Source of the DNA: CAZAOA01 sp964486765
Lineage (GTDB): Bacteria > Patescibacteriota > UBA1384 > XYA2-FULL-43-10
Assembly: GCA_964486765.1 (NCBI GenBank)
Contig: CAZAOA010000017.1
Location: 1 to 8,509 of the forward strand
DNA: 8,509 bases
Reading direction: 5' to 3'
The position numbers and the translations under genes were made by a program. The notes beneath the pieces were generated by a model. The model was not told the origin of the DNA. It saw only the letters and a list, made by a program, of their open reading frames with translations, and ran no database searches. This document shows positions 1-5,758 of the stretch, piece after piece (position 1 is the first letter of the stretch; each line of letters opens with the position of its first letter).

Positions 1-59
1 AATTTACTTCCAACTGCGAGCCCTATTCGTTTTTTTCCGTAATCTATTCCTAAAAACAT
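1..59 (-). CDS. ruvX: RuvX/YqgF-family nuclease, N-terminal fragment (cut by window edge)
   Basis: The reverse strand from an ATG at 57-59 reads MFLGIDYGKKRIGLAVGSK and then leaves the window. This is the characteristic start of the YqgF/RuvX RNase-H-like family (pattern xxLGIDYGxKRIGLAV), whose members process the 5' end of pre-16S rRNA and were first described as putative Holliday-junction resolvases. The aspartate in IDYG (residue 6) is the expected first catalytic acid. The start is fixed by the family, in which the GIDYG strand lies within the first ten residues; no clear Shine-Dalgarno sequence precedes it. It reads in the same direction as the two genes to its right, 135 bases beyond the end of the baseplate-J-like gene. 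Only 19 codons are visible, so the assignment rests on one motif, but that motif is very specific. Confidence 0.85.
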   Translation of the reverse strand, partial: MFLGIDYGKKRIGLAVGSK

Positions 60-79
60 AATATGAAAGATACAAGTTA

Positions 80-101
80 TCCCAAAGGGACCCCTTCGGG
101 G
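80..101. repeat. two adjacent small GC-rich hairpins
   Basis: In an otherwise AT-rich gap, TCCC-AAA-GGGA (80-90) is directly followed by CCCC-TTC-GGGG (91-101). Each can fold as a 4-bp stem with a 3-base loop, and the junction GGGACCCC offers alternative pairing between the two. Neither is followed by a T-run on either strand, so a standard intrinsic terminator is not supported. The element lies between the baseplate-J-like gene and ruvX, about 20 bases upstream of the ruvX start codon. Its function is unknown. Confidence 0.5.
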
Positions 102-132
102 CAAGAAACAAGGATACAAACAGAATCGAAAA

Positions 133-153
133 TTGATTATTGATTATTGATTA
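133..153. repeat. TTGATTA heptamer, three perfect tandem copies
   Basis: TTGATTA occurs at 133-139, 140-146 and 147-153 and then degenerates to TTTGAAT. The same gap contains the related words CAAGAAA, CAAGGATA and CAAACAG (102-123). Similar seven-base words appear between the next two genes (2051-2078). The repeat is non-coding in every plausible gene model. Position between two co-directional genes is the only functional hint. Confidence 0.8.
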
Positions 154-194
154 TTTGAATTTGTTTGGTTATTGTCTCTTGTGTCCTTAATTAT

Positions 195-1895
195 TTATTC
201 GACATAATCGAATTTAATACTAATTCTCTGTTTTATAAATGGAGTTCGAGCCAATATGGTCGGCCAGATATCCAGTTCCAAATCTTCTACTCCCTCAATG
301 CCTCTTATAATCGCAACTGCTTCACCGAATTTCTTGTTGGCAATCTGATCTTTTATTGCATCTTCTTCTATCTTATTCCCAACTTTCCCAACAAATTTTA
401 CTGAAAGAGAGACTTTGCCATTTTCCTCGTCATATGATACTACTTCATATGGAATTTCGGAATCTTCTGAATTAATTATAGTCTTGCCTTCTCCTAAATC
501 AGTTTCATTCTTTGCCATAATCATCTCTCGAAGTTGTTCCTCTGAAAAAGTCATAGCCGTGGTTCGTATCTTTTTAGTCAAGGTAAATGTCGCTGTTTCT
601 TCATCGACATTTTTCGATGCATTGAATGATTTTTCTTTTGATCTAAAGGTAGAAGTGATCAGCTTGCTGTCTTCTCCAGCTTCTTCTAAGATCGAAACTT
701 TTGCGGCTTCTTCTAGCTCTACTTGAACACTAGCTTTGGCATTGTTCATATCATCTTCAGAAATTACAGTAACCTTTTTAGAAGTTCCTCCAGTAAGAGT
801 AGATGAAGATTGCCCATAAATCTTCTCTTTTTTTGTTCCCGAGAATGAAGATATTTGAAAATTTGCAGCCTCTATATTGTATTCTGCTCCAGGAGACGAA
901 GCTGTGATCTTGCCAGAAATTGACCCCGGAGTAGTCTGCAAAGGAACAAGTGAAACCACATTTGCTCCCGGGACAGAGATAGTTTCGTCGAGTGTGAAAT
1001 TCACTCTCTTGGCAATCAAGGTAGTTCCAGCTGCGATGATTTGAGGATTAATGTCATAATCATTGTAAAATGTGATCTCAGCTTTAGTTTTTTCTCCAAC
1101 GTCTTTGACTCCAGAAGCGTTAAACTCTTTAACCAAATCTTTTTCAACTTCAACAATAACTCCAGGAATAGTGAAGGTTTCGCTGTTTTCTTTATTGGCA
1201 TTTTTATCAACTACTATTTCGTTAGTTGTCTCCAAATCCGTAGTTTCCAAAATTATAGTTGCTGTGGCACTTGGTACAAAGACATATGCCAAAACCAAAG
1301 CCGCCACCAATACAATCGAGCCAACAACTAAAAGAGCCTTCTTTTTTGAACCAATCTTTTTTTGCTTCATGGAGTTGTCTTTAGTGTCTTGCACTCGTGG
1401 GATCGGTCTTAGCTCCTTCTTTTTAGGTTTATGTTCTGGCTCCTTAACCGTTGGTACTTCTTTTTGAGAATCTGCTTGAGGTTCTACTATTGTATCTTTT
1501 GCCAAAGGACCATCTGAATCTGCATCATCTTCTCTATTATATCGATTGACTTTGATCCCATCTTGCTCTGGCAAAGCCGACGAATCATCAACCGGAAAAG
1601 GTGTAGTTGGTTTCACAGCTATCGGTCTAGCCAATTTTGCTTCATTTGCTGATCCGTAAACAGTAATTCCAACTTGAGATGCCAAATTTTTTGAGATCTT
1701 ATCTGAAGTTACCAAAGAGATTTCTTTTTTCAGACCTTCAACTTCTCTTTTCAGAATTTTTAGGTTTATTGTACTTTGAGCCAAAGTTCCACCTCGAGGA
1801 ATCACTAAAGCAACCAAATTCGCCTCGGTTTCTTTTATACGACTTATAACCTTAGTTATGTCGTCATCTGACTCTAAATAGATAATTTCGTTCAT
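195..1895 (-). CDS. single-pass membrane protein with baseplate-J-like extracytoplasmic region
   Basis: This 566-residue protein has three visible parts. Residues 1-90 form a compact, probably cytoplasmic domain with a hydrophobic strand and IPRGG (28-36), the helix STINLKILKREVEGLKKE and a second strand ending in GITVYGS. Residues 95-185 are a low-complexity linker rich in P, D, E and K ending in a basic cluster (KQKKIGSKKK). Residues 187-207 are one strong transmembrane helix. The remaining ~360 residues should face outward and are rich in beta-prone sequence. The section around 285-375 (GTTLIAKRVNFTLDETISVP, then SSPGAEYNIEAANFQI, then TLTGGTSKKVTVISEDDM) resembles baseplate J/gp47-type proteins, a label often given to such proteins in CPR genomes; no phage module is nearby. 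The ATG at 1893-1895 is chosen because the N-terminal domain is intact from there; the ribosome-binding site is weak. It follows the FtsA/PilM-like gene after 184 bases on the same strand. Its role is not known. An envelope-anchored structural protein partnered by the ATPase is inference. Confidence 0.7.
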   Translation of the reverse strand: MNEIIYLESDDDITKVISRIKETEANLVALVIPRGGTLAQSTINLKILKREVEGLKKEISLVTSDKISKNLASQVGITVYGSANEAKLARPIAVKPTTPFPVDDSSALPEQDGIKVNRYNREDDADSDGPLAKDTIVEPQADSQKEVPTVKEPEHKPKKKELRPIPRVQDTKDNSMKQKKIGSKKKALLVVGSIVLVAALVLAYVFVPSATATIILETTDLETTNEIVVDKNANKENSETFTIPGVIVEVEKDLVKEFNASGVKDVGEKTKAEITFYNDYDINPQIIAAGTTLIAKRVNFTLDETISVPGANVVSLVPLQTTPGSISGKITASSPGAEYNIEAANFQISSFSGTKKEKIYGQSSSTLTGGTSKKVTVISEDDMNNAKASVQVELEEAAKVSILEEAGEDSKLITSTFRSKEKSFNASKNVDEETATFTLTKKIRTTAMTFSEEQLREMIMAKNETDLGEGKTIINSEDSEIPYEVVSYDEENGKVSLSVKFVGKVGNKIEEDAIKDQIANKKFGEAVAIIRGIEGVEDLELDIWPTILARTPFIKQRISIKFDYVE

Positions 1896-1900
1896 ACGTA

Positions 1901-1930
1901 CACAGATCTCTTACACAGATCAACACAGAT
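1901..1930. repeat. CACAGAT word, three spaced copies
   Basis: CACAGAT occurs at 1901-1907, 1914-1920 and 1924-1930, with start-to-start spacings of 13 and 10 bases. On the gene strand it reads ATCTGTG. The copies lie immediately upstream of the start codon of the baseplate-J-like gene, within the likely 5' untranslated region, so they may influence its expression. They could equally be another of the iterated-word repeats that fill gaps in this window. Confidence 0.7.
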
Positions 1931-2050
1931 TAATTATTGAATACTATAATAATATATTAGTAAATTCGCTATTAGTTTAATTCGCCATCCATTTGTATAT
2001 TCAATTTTATTATATCTCTTTTTCTCATATTTGATTATTGATGCATAGAA

Positions 2051-2078
2051 TTTGTTTCTTGTATCTTGATTCTTGATT
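2051..2078. repeat. period-7 imperfect repeat (CTTGATT family), four units
   Basis: The units are TTTGTTT (2051-2057), CTTGTAT (2058-2064), CTTGATT (2065-2071) and CTTGATT (2072-2078). On the gene strand they read AATCAAG, AATCAAG, ATACAAG, AAACAAA. The repeat starts two bases past the stop codon of the FtsA/PilM-like gene. The same vocabulary (AAACAAG, ATACAA, AATCAAT) is present in the gap at 60-194. It cannot form a strong hairpin and does not look like a terminator. Confidence 0.75.
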
Positions 2079-2079
2079 A

Positions 2080-3327
2080 TTATGATCGTATACCTTCTAC
2101 AACTCTATCAAGTATCCCATCCAAAAGTTTCTCTTCTCCCGCTAAGTCAATCGCTAAGTTTGCCATCGCCATAGGCGTGATATCTTGTGCACCATTGAGT
2201 TTTTGTGTCTCATCTTTTACATTGACAACTTGTCCTGGACTTATAAACTCAACTTTGGGTTGTTTCGCAAATGGCAGCCTTTCAACCCATTTTTTCTTAT
2301 TTAAATACTGTCCTATCTCAGGAAGAAGCGATCCACCTCCGCAAAGCAATATCTTCGATGGCAACAGATCAACATCTGAAAACTCCTCAAGGGCAAGCTC
2401 AACTCCAGAAAGCCAAACTTCGGCATCATTATCCAATGCTTTTTTAATCTTTTCGGTTGTCTCGCTCTCTTTCTCTATTGTGCCCAAAGAATACTGCATT
2501 TTAATTTTTTCGGCTTCATCAAAACTTATCTCAAGTGCATCTGCAACAGATTTGGTAAATATCCGACCGCCAATTGCAAACATCCTTGTACCTTCAACTC
2601 CGCCACCACGGACTACTGCTATGTCGGTTGTCCCGCCTCCTATATCTATGAAAATTGATGAAAAGTCTGAGATCTCTTCGAGACCGACACATCGTGCAAC
2701 AGCATACGGCTCTGAAGTTATTGCCAAAAGATCCAAACCAAGTTCAGAGGCGATGGTCTGAAGCGAACCTAAGTGAACTATCGGAGCAAAAGCGTTAAAT
2801 ATCCCAACGGCTATCTCACGCCCTTGAAAACCGATTGGATTGGTCACTTTGTAACCGTCTATCTTAACATCAACTATAGCAGAATTCACAAGTTTTACAT
2901 CAATCTCAGAATAACCTGTCTCCCAAGCGAGCGAAGTCCGAGCTTTTTCAAAAGTTTTTCTCTGAACCTGATCGATTACCTCCCGAAGCTCTTTTATCTC
3001 GATTTTTTTGTTTGGATCTTCTCTTTTATAGTGAACCCAAGAAGTTGTACCTTTAACAAGCTCGCCAGCGATCCCAATAATGCATTGGCGAGGTGCAACT
3101 CCTGCTTCTTCAACGGCTCTGTCAATCGCAAGTTCACAGTTTTTTATAACACCTGAAATGTCAGTAACGCGCCCCCCTTGCATATCAGAGAGGCTCTGGC
3201 GTTGTCGCGCTGTTCCTATCACAATCGCCTTATCATCTTCAATCCTAAAGATTAGAACCTTAACAAATTGGGTCCCAATGTCGAGTGAGATAGCGTGATT
3301 CTTCTTTTTTCCAAAGCCAAATATCAC
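2080..3327 (-). CDS. actin-fold ATPase of the FtsA/PilM superfamily (FtsA-like)
   Basis: This 415-residue protein carries the full actin-like ATPase signature: phosphate-1 LDIGTQFVKV (15-24), phosphate-2 IDIGGGTTDIAVV (227-239) and an adenosine-type motif ILLCGGGSLLPEIGQYL (326-342). Residues 50-90 (GGRVTDISGVIKNCELAIDRAVEEAG) and 155-180 (GYKVTNPIGFQGREIAVGIF) follow the FtsA pattern, including the region where FtsA carries its SHS2-type 1C subdomain instead of an actin 1B domain. FtsA tethers FtsZ to the membrane; PilM is the related cytoplasmic ATPase of type IV pilus machines that binds PilN. A clear FtsA membrane-binding amphipathic tail is not obvious (the end is ILDRVVEGIRS), and no ftsZ is visible. 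The downstream neighbour is instead a single-pass membrane protein, which keeps a PilM-like role open. The start is GTG at 3325-3327, supported by GAGGGA five to ten bases upstream. The superfamily is certain; FtsA versus PilM or another paralogue is not settled. Confidence 0.88.
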   Translation of the reverse strand: MIFGFGKKKNHAISLDIGTQFVKVLIFRIEDDKAIVIGTARQRQSLSDMQGGRVTDISGVIKNCELAIDRAVEEAGVAPRQCIIGIAGELVKGTTSWVHYKREDPNKKIEIKELREVIDQVQRKTFEKARTSLAWETGYSEIDVKLVNSAIVDVKIDGYKVTNPIGFQGREIAVGIFNAFAPIVHLGSLQTIASELGLDLLAITSEPYAVARCVGLEEISDFSSIFIDIGGGTTDIAVVRGGGVEGTRMFAIGGRIFTKSVADALEISFDEAEKIKMQYSLGTIEKESETTEKIKKALDNDAEVWLSGVELALEEFSDVDLLPSKILLCGGGSLLPEIGQYLNKKKWVERLPFAKQPKVEFISPGQVVNVKDETQKLNGAQDITPMAMANLAIDLAGEEKLLDGILDRVVEGIRS

Positions 3328-3330
3328 ATT

Positions 3331-3336
3331 TCCCTC
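3331..3336 (-). promoter_or_regulatory. Shine-Dalgarno site fixing a GTG start
   Basis: The reverse strand reads GAGGGA at 3336-3331, then AAT, then GTG at 3327-3325. This is the strongest ribosome-binding site among the minus-strand genes here. It selects the GTG start of the FtsA/PilM-like gene, which has no ATG near the N-terminal LDIGT motif. Confidence 0.7.
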
Positions 3337-3413
3337 GCTAAATATTGAACAACTTATATAATCTGCATATATCTTCTACACCAAAAATTGCAAAGCAAAC
3401 CGCCAGCATAAAT

Positions 3414-3422
3414 ATTATACCA
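3414..3422 (-). promoter_or_regulatory. extended -10 promoter for the FtsA/PilM-like gene
   Basis: The reverse strand reads TGG-TATAAT (3422-3414), a consensus -10 hexamer with the TGn extension. No good -35 is visible at 17 bases, which is usual for extended -10 promoters. Transcription would begin near 3407 and give a leader of about 80 bases. This is inferred from sequence only. Confidence 0.5.
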
Positions 3423-3449
3423 ATCAATAGAAATCTTTGCTAGATGGTC

Positions 3450-3478
3450 TTGAATAAGAAAAAGTAATTTGTTAATAT
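3450..3478 (+). promoter_or_regulatory. sigma-70-type promoter for the small plus-strand gene
   Basis: TTGAAT (3450-3455) and TAATAT (3473-3478) are separated by exactly 17 bases. Initiation near 3485 would leave a leader of about 23 bases containing GAAGGAGA. It is divergent from the promoter at 3414-3422, so the two genes share one control region. Confidence 0.5.
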
Positions 3479-3507
3479 TATCTTACGAGGGAAGGAGACT
3501 CCAAGCT

Positions 3508-3762
3508 ATGAGGAATGACCGGTTTAAGCCTATACACAAAGCACTATCTCTAACTGAGCATGCAACACCGATCTTGATTGTAGTGATATTGCTCATCGTT
3601 TTTGCCGTCTGTTGGACTATCAAACATGTCATCTATGATATACCAAAGAAAGTCCTCGACACCGCAACCGAAAAAGCCGATTTTTCTCAACTTCTGCAGA
3701 ACCCCCGCTCCCGACCGATCTCTTCGGTCTGGAGCACCCCAAAATTTTATTTATCAATTTGA
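3508..3762 (+). CDS. small single-span membrane protein, unknown function
   Basis: This 84-residue protein starts at an ATG (3508-3510) preceded by GAAGGAGA (3491-3498) at a spacing of nine bases, the best ribosome-binding site in the window; a TTG further upstream at 3469 is much less likely. The sequence has a short basic N-terminus (MRNDRFKPIHK), one strong hydrophobic helix (residues about 20-38, PILIVVILLIVFAVCWTI) and a polar C-terminal region of about 45 residues ending KFYLSI. The charge pattern (basic residues on both sides of the helix) gives no clear topology. It is the only gene on the plus strand, transcribed divergently from the FtsA/PilM-like gene and convergently with alaS. 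A strong hairpin overlaps codons 67-76, so the last part of the reading frame may serve as RNA structure as well. I do not recognise the family. The promoter and ribosome-binding site argue that it is real. Confidence 0.6.
   Translation: MRNDRFKPIHKALSLTEHATPILIVVILLIVFAVCWTIKHVIYDIPKKVLDTATEKADFSQLLQNPRSRPISSVWSTPKFYLSI
3707..3735 (+). other. 11-bp hairpin inside the 3' end of the small membrane-protein gene
   Basis: GCTCC (3707-3711) pairs with GGAGC (3731-3735), and GACCGA (3713-3718) with TCGGTC (3724-3729). There is one internal mismatch (3712/3730) and a five-base loop TCTCT. It is GC-rich against an AT-rich background. An AT-rich tail containing TTTTATTT begins about ten bases later, too far for a textbook intrinsic terminator. 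It could attenuate transcription, protect the mRNA end, or belong to an overlapping RNA. Confidence 0.55.
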
Positions 3763-3793
3763 TCCCAGCAATAGATTTTTTGCTTTGTAAAAC

Positions 3794-3823
3794 TTAATCG
3801 GCTCATTTATCTGAACCGATTAA
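3794..3823. terminator. bidirectional hairpin terminator between converging genes
   Basis: TTAATCGG (3794-3801) pairs with CCGATTAA (3816-3823). After one mismatch, TCA (3803-3805) pairs with TGA (3812-3814) around a six-base loop. On the minus strand the stem is followed by GTTTTA, fitting a terminator for alaS, which ends 31 bases before it. A weaker stem, AGCAA/TTGCT (3767-3784), precedes it. Its arms match those of the hairpin at 6481-6524. Confidence 0.6.
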
Positions 3824-3853
3824 ATAAGTACTGAATAGTCCTAGAGCCATTAT

Positions 3854-5629
3854 TTATTCAAGTACTGCTTTTATCCTTCGAACCCCAGAAGAGGATGATT
3901 GCTCTTTCTTTATCTTGAATTTACCCAAGTCACCAGTTTTTTTTGTATGAGGCCCCCCACAAATTTCTTTTGAGAAATATTCTCGCGACCCTGAGCGAGC
4001 ATCGCCAGTCGAATGGGCAACAGTATAAACTTTAACTTTGTCGCCATACTTATCTGAAAATGTTCCCGTCGCACCAGATTTTTTAGCATCGTCCAAACTC
4101 ATCTCCTCCATCACAACCGGCAGATCTTGATCGATAACATCGTTCACCAGTTTCTCAACTTCTGCCCGCTCTTCATCGGTCAATTTTTCAGAATGTGAAA
4201 AGTCAAAGCGCAATCGCTCGGCAGTTATGTTTGAACCCTTCTGCTCAACATCATCACCAAGTACTTTTTTTAGCGCCGCTAACAAGAGGTGTGCCGCCGT
4301 ATGAAGCTTTTTGGTGTCTTCAGTGGCATCGGCCAATCCTCCCTTAAACTTGCCTTCTGAAGCAGTTCTAGAAAGATCTTGATGTTTTAGAAATCTTTCT
4401 TTCGCATCAGATATTGATTCCTTGGTAACTAACTTTCCCCGTAAAGTAGCTTCTTCAATTACAACTTCATTCGGAATTCCATAGGTTTGATAAAGATCAA
4501 ACATTGTTTTACCGTCAATCTCCTTCATTGACTCCAATAGCGATATTCCTTTTTCCAAAGTCTTTCTGAACTTCTCTTCTTCTTTATCAAGCTCAATATT
4601 TGTTTTATCAATATCAAGATTGTACACTCCTGAATAAATATCGTGGATACTATTTGCAAGCTTTGTAGTGAAATTGTTCTTTATACCAAGTTGATTTGCC
4701 TTTACGATCGCACGGCGAATTAACCTTCGAACAACATACCCCTGGTCTTTGTTTGAAGGTATGATCCCTTCAGCAATTATAAAAGTTGCTGCTTTTATAT
4801 GGTCGGATATTATACGCATCGCTTTTTCATTTCCTCGATATTTTTTACCTGACAACTTTTCAATTTTTTCAATTAACGGTTCATAAAGATCTGTTGTGTA
4901 GTTATCATCTGATGCGTTTATGACTGTCAATACTCGAGATAATCCCATCCCAGTATCAACATTTTTCTGGCTCAATGGTTCAAATTTGCCATCTAGAGTC
5001 TCATTATATTCCATAAAAACATCGTTCCAGATTTCAACCCAGTTTTTATCTTCTGTATCAAAATTCTCTGGAGCATCGCTCTTACCCACCCAGTAGAACA
5101 TTTCGCTATCTGGTCCACACGGTCCTGTTTCTCCTGCTGGCCCCCACCAGTTATCTTTTTTGGAAAGTTTTGCAATTCTCTTTTCATCTACACCAAGCTC
5201 TTTCCAAATATTGAAAGACTCTTCATCAAAAGGAGCAGTATCGTCACCTTCAAAAACTGAAACGGCGATCTTGTCTTTTTCTAAATTCAACCATTCGTTT
5301 GAAGTCAAAAATTCCATACTCCATGTAAGCGACTCTTTTTTCCAGTAGTCGCCAAGTGACCAATTCCCAAGCATCTCAAAAAAAGTGTGATGAGTAGCAT
5401 TTCCAACTTCGTCGATGTCACCAGTTCGAATACATTTTTGAGAATTTACAAGTCGTTTGCCTTCAGGATGATTTTCACCCATCAAGTATGGTACCAACGG
5501 ATGCATTCCAGCAGTTGTGAAAAGGACTGTTGGATCGTTTTCTGGAATTAAAGAAGCAGAAGGGATCACTTTGTGATCCTTCGACTTAAAGAATTCTAAG
5601 AATTTTTCTCGAAGGAGGTTAGCTTTCAT
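3854..5629 (-). CDS. alaS: alanyl-tRNA synthetase, short form without C-Ala domain
   Basis: This enzyme charges tRNA-Ala with alanine and edits mischarged Ser/Gly. The class II catalytic core is clear: LFTTAGMHPLVPYLMG (36-51), SQKCIRTGDIDEVG (63-76), HHTFFEMLGNWSLGDYWK (80-97), GETGPCGPDSEMFYW (166-180) and VDTGMGLSRV (224-233), followed by the tRNA-recognition segment with QGYVVRRLIRRA (296-307). The editing domain has both zinc-site elements, HTAAH (443-447) and CGGPH (557-561). The protein ends at residue 591, just after the editing domain, whereas typical bacterial AlaRS is about 850-900 residues with a C-Ala oligomerisation/tRNA-binding domain. The stop is followed by a terminator, so this is a genuine short form, not an obvious truncation. 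The ATG at 5627-5629 gives the expected MKANLLREKFLEFF start but has no Shine-Dalgarno upstream. The transglycosylase gene lies 99 bases upstream on the same strand. The identification is certain. Confidence 0.97.
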   Translation of the reverse strand: MKANLLREKFLEFFKSKDHKVIPSASLIPENDPTVLFTTAGMHPLVPYLMGENHPEGKRLVNSQKCIRTGDIDEVGNATHHTFFEMLGNWSLGDYWKKESLTWSMEFLTSNEWLNLEKDKIAVSVFEGDDTAPFDEESFNIWKELGVDEKRIAKLSKKDNWWGPAGETGPCGPDSEMFYWVGKSDAPENFDTEDKNWVEIWNDVFMEYNETLDGKFEPLSQKNVDTGMGLSRVLTVINASDDNYTTDLYEPLIEKIEKLSGKKYRGNEKAMRIISDHIKAATFIIAEGIIPSNKDQGYVVRRLIRRAIVKANQLGIKNNFTTKLANSIHDIYSGVYNLDIDKTNIELDKEEEKFRKTLEKGISLLESMKEIDGKTMFDLYQTYGIPNEVVIEEATLRGKLVTKESISDAKERFLKHQDLSRTASEGKFKGGLADATEDTKKLHTAAHLLLAALKKVLGDDVEQKGSNITAERLRFDFSHSEKLTDEERAEVEKLVNDVIDQDLPVVMEEMSLDDAKKSGATGTFSDKYGDKVKVYTVAHSTGDARSGSREYFSKEICGGPHTKKTGDLGKFKIKKEQSSSSGVRRIKAVLE

Positions 5630-5638
5630 TTATTTACT

Positions 5639-5670
5639 ACGAAATTACGAATCAAACTAAAGTACGAATC
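5639..5670. repeat. ACGAAATTACGAAT iterated-word repeat upstream of alaS
   Basis: On the reverse strand 5652-5639 reads ATTCGTAATTTCGT, the same 14 bases found on the plus strand at 7776-7789. A further TACGAATC lies at 5663-5670. It occupies the alaS leader where a ribosome-binding site would be expected, and may have displaced or replaced one. Confidence 0.7.
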
Positions 5671-5701
5671 AGATATTTGGATATTTCTAAGCCAACATTA
5701 T

Positions 5702-5758
5702 TTCACCCCGTTTGATGGCAAAGCCTATCTAACTGGGGTTGCTATTCGCTGGGGTGAA
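5702..5758. repeat. 8-bp inverted repeat enclosing the transglycosylase stop codon
   Basis: TTCACCCC (5702-5709) and GGGGTGAA (5751-5758) are perfect inverted copies 41 bases apart. The inner region contains a small stem, GGC-AAA-GCC (5717-5725). The right arm encodes the last residues of the transglycosylase (FTPANSNPS), and the stop codon (5729-5731) is inside the loop. No T-run follows on the minus strand, so termination is uncertain. Confidence 0.45.

Noticed and set aside
133..153. TTGATTA tandem repeat as a CRISPR array or replication iteron set
   Set aside because: Units are seven bases with no spacers, and no cas genes, repA or dnaA boxes are visible.
1016..1331. Several overlapping open frames on both strands within the membrane-protein gene
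   Set aside because: All are shadows of the 566-residue gene, without ribosome-binding sites or recognisable motifs.
195..1895. Baseplate-J-like protein as evidence of a prophage or contractile injection system
   Set aside because: It has an N-terminal cytoplasmic domain and membrane helix unlike phage baseplate proteins, and no tail, sheath, tube or ATPase genes of such systems are nearby.
2066..2761. Long open frame on the plus strand opposite the FtsA/PilM-like gene
   Set aside because: Serine-rich translation with no motif; it is the antisense of a strongly conserved ATPase gene and has no ribosome-binding site.
3602..3790. Alternative plus-strand frame overlapping the small membrane protein
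   Set aside because: No ribosome-binding site; it overlaps a better-supported frame that has a promoter, ribosome-binding site and membrane helix.
5611..5619. Perfect Shine-Dalgarno-like GAAGGAGGT on the plus strand
   Set aside because: It lies inside the alaS start region, where its complement encodes the conserved ANLLREKF residues. No plus-strand open frame of note follows.
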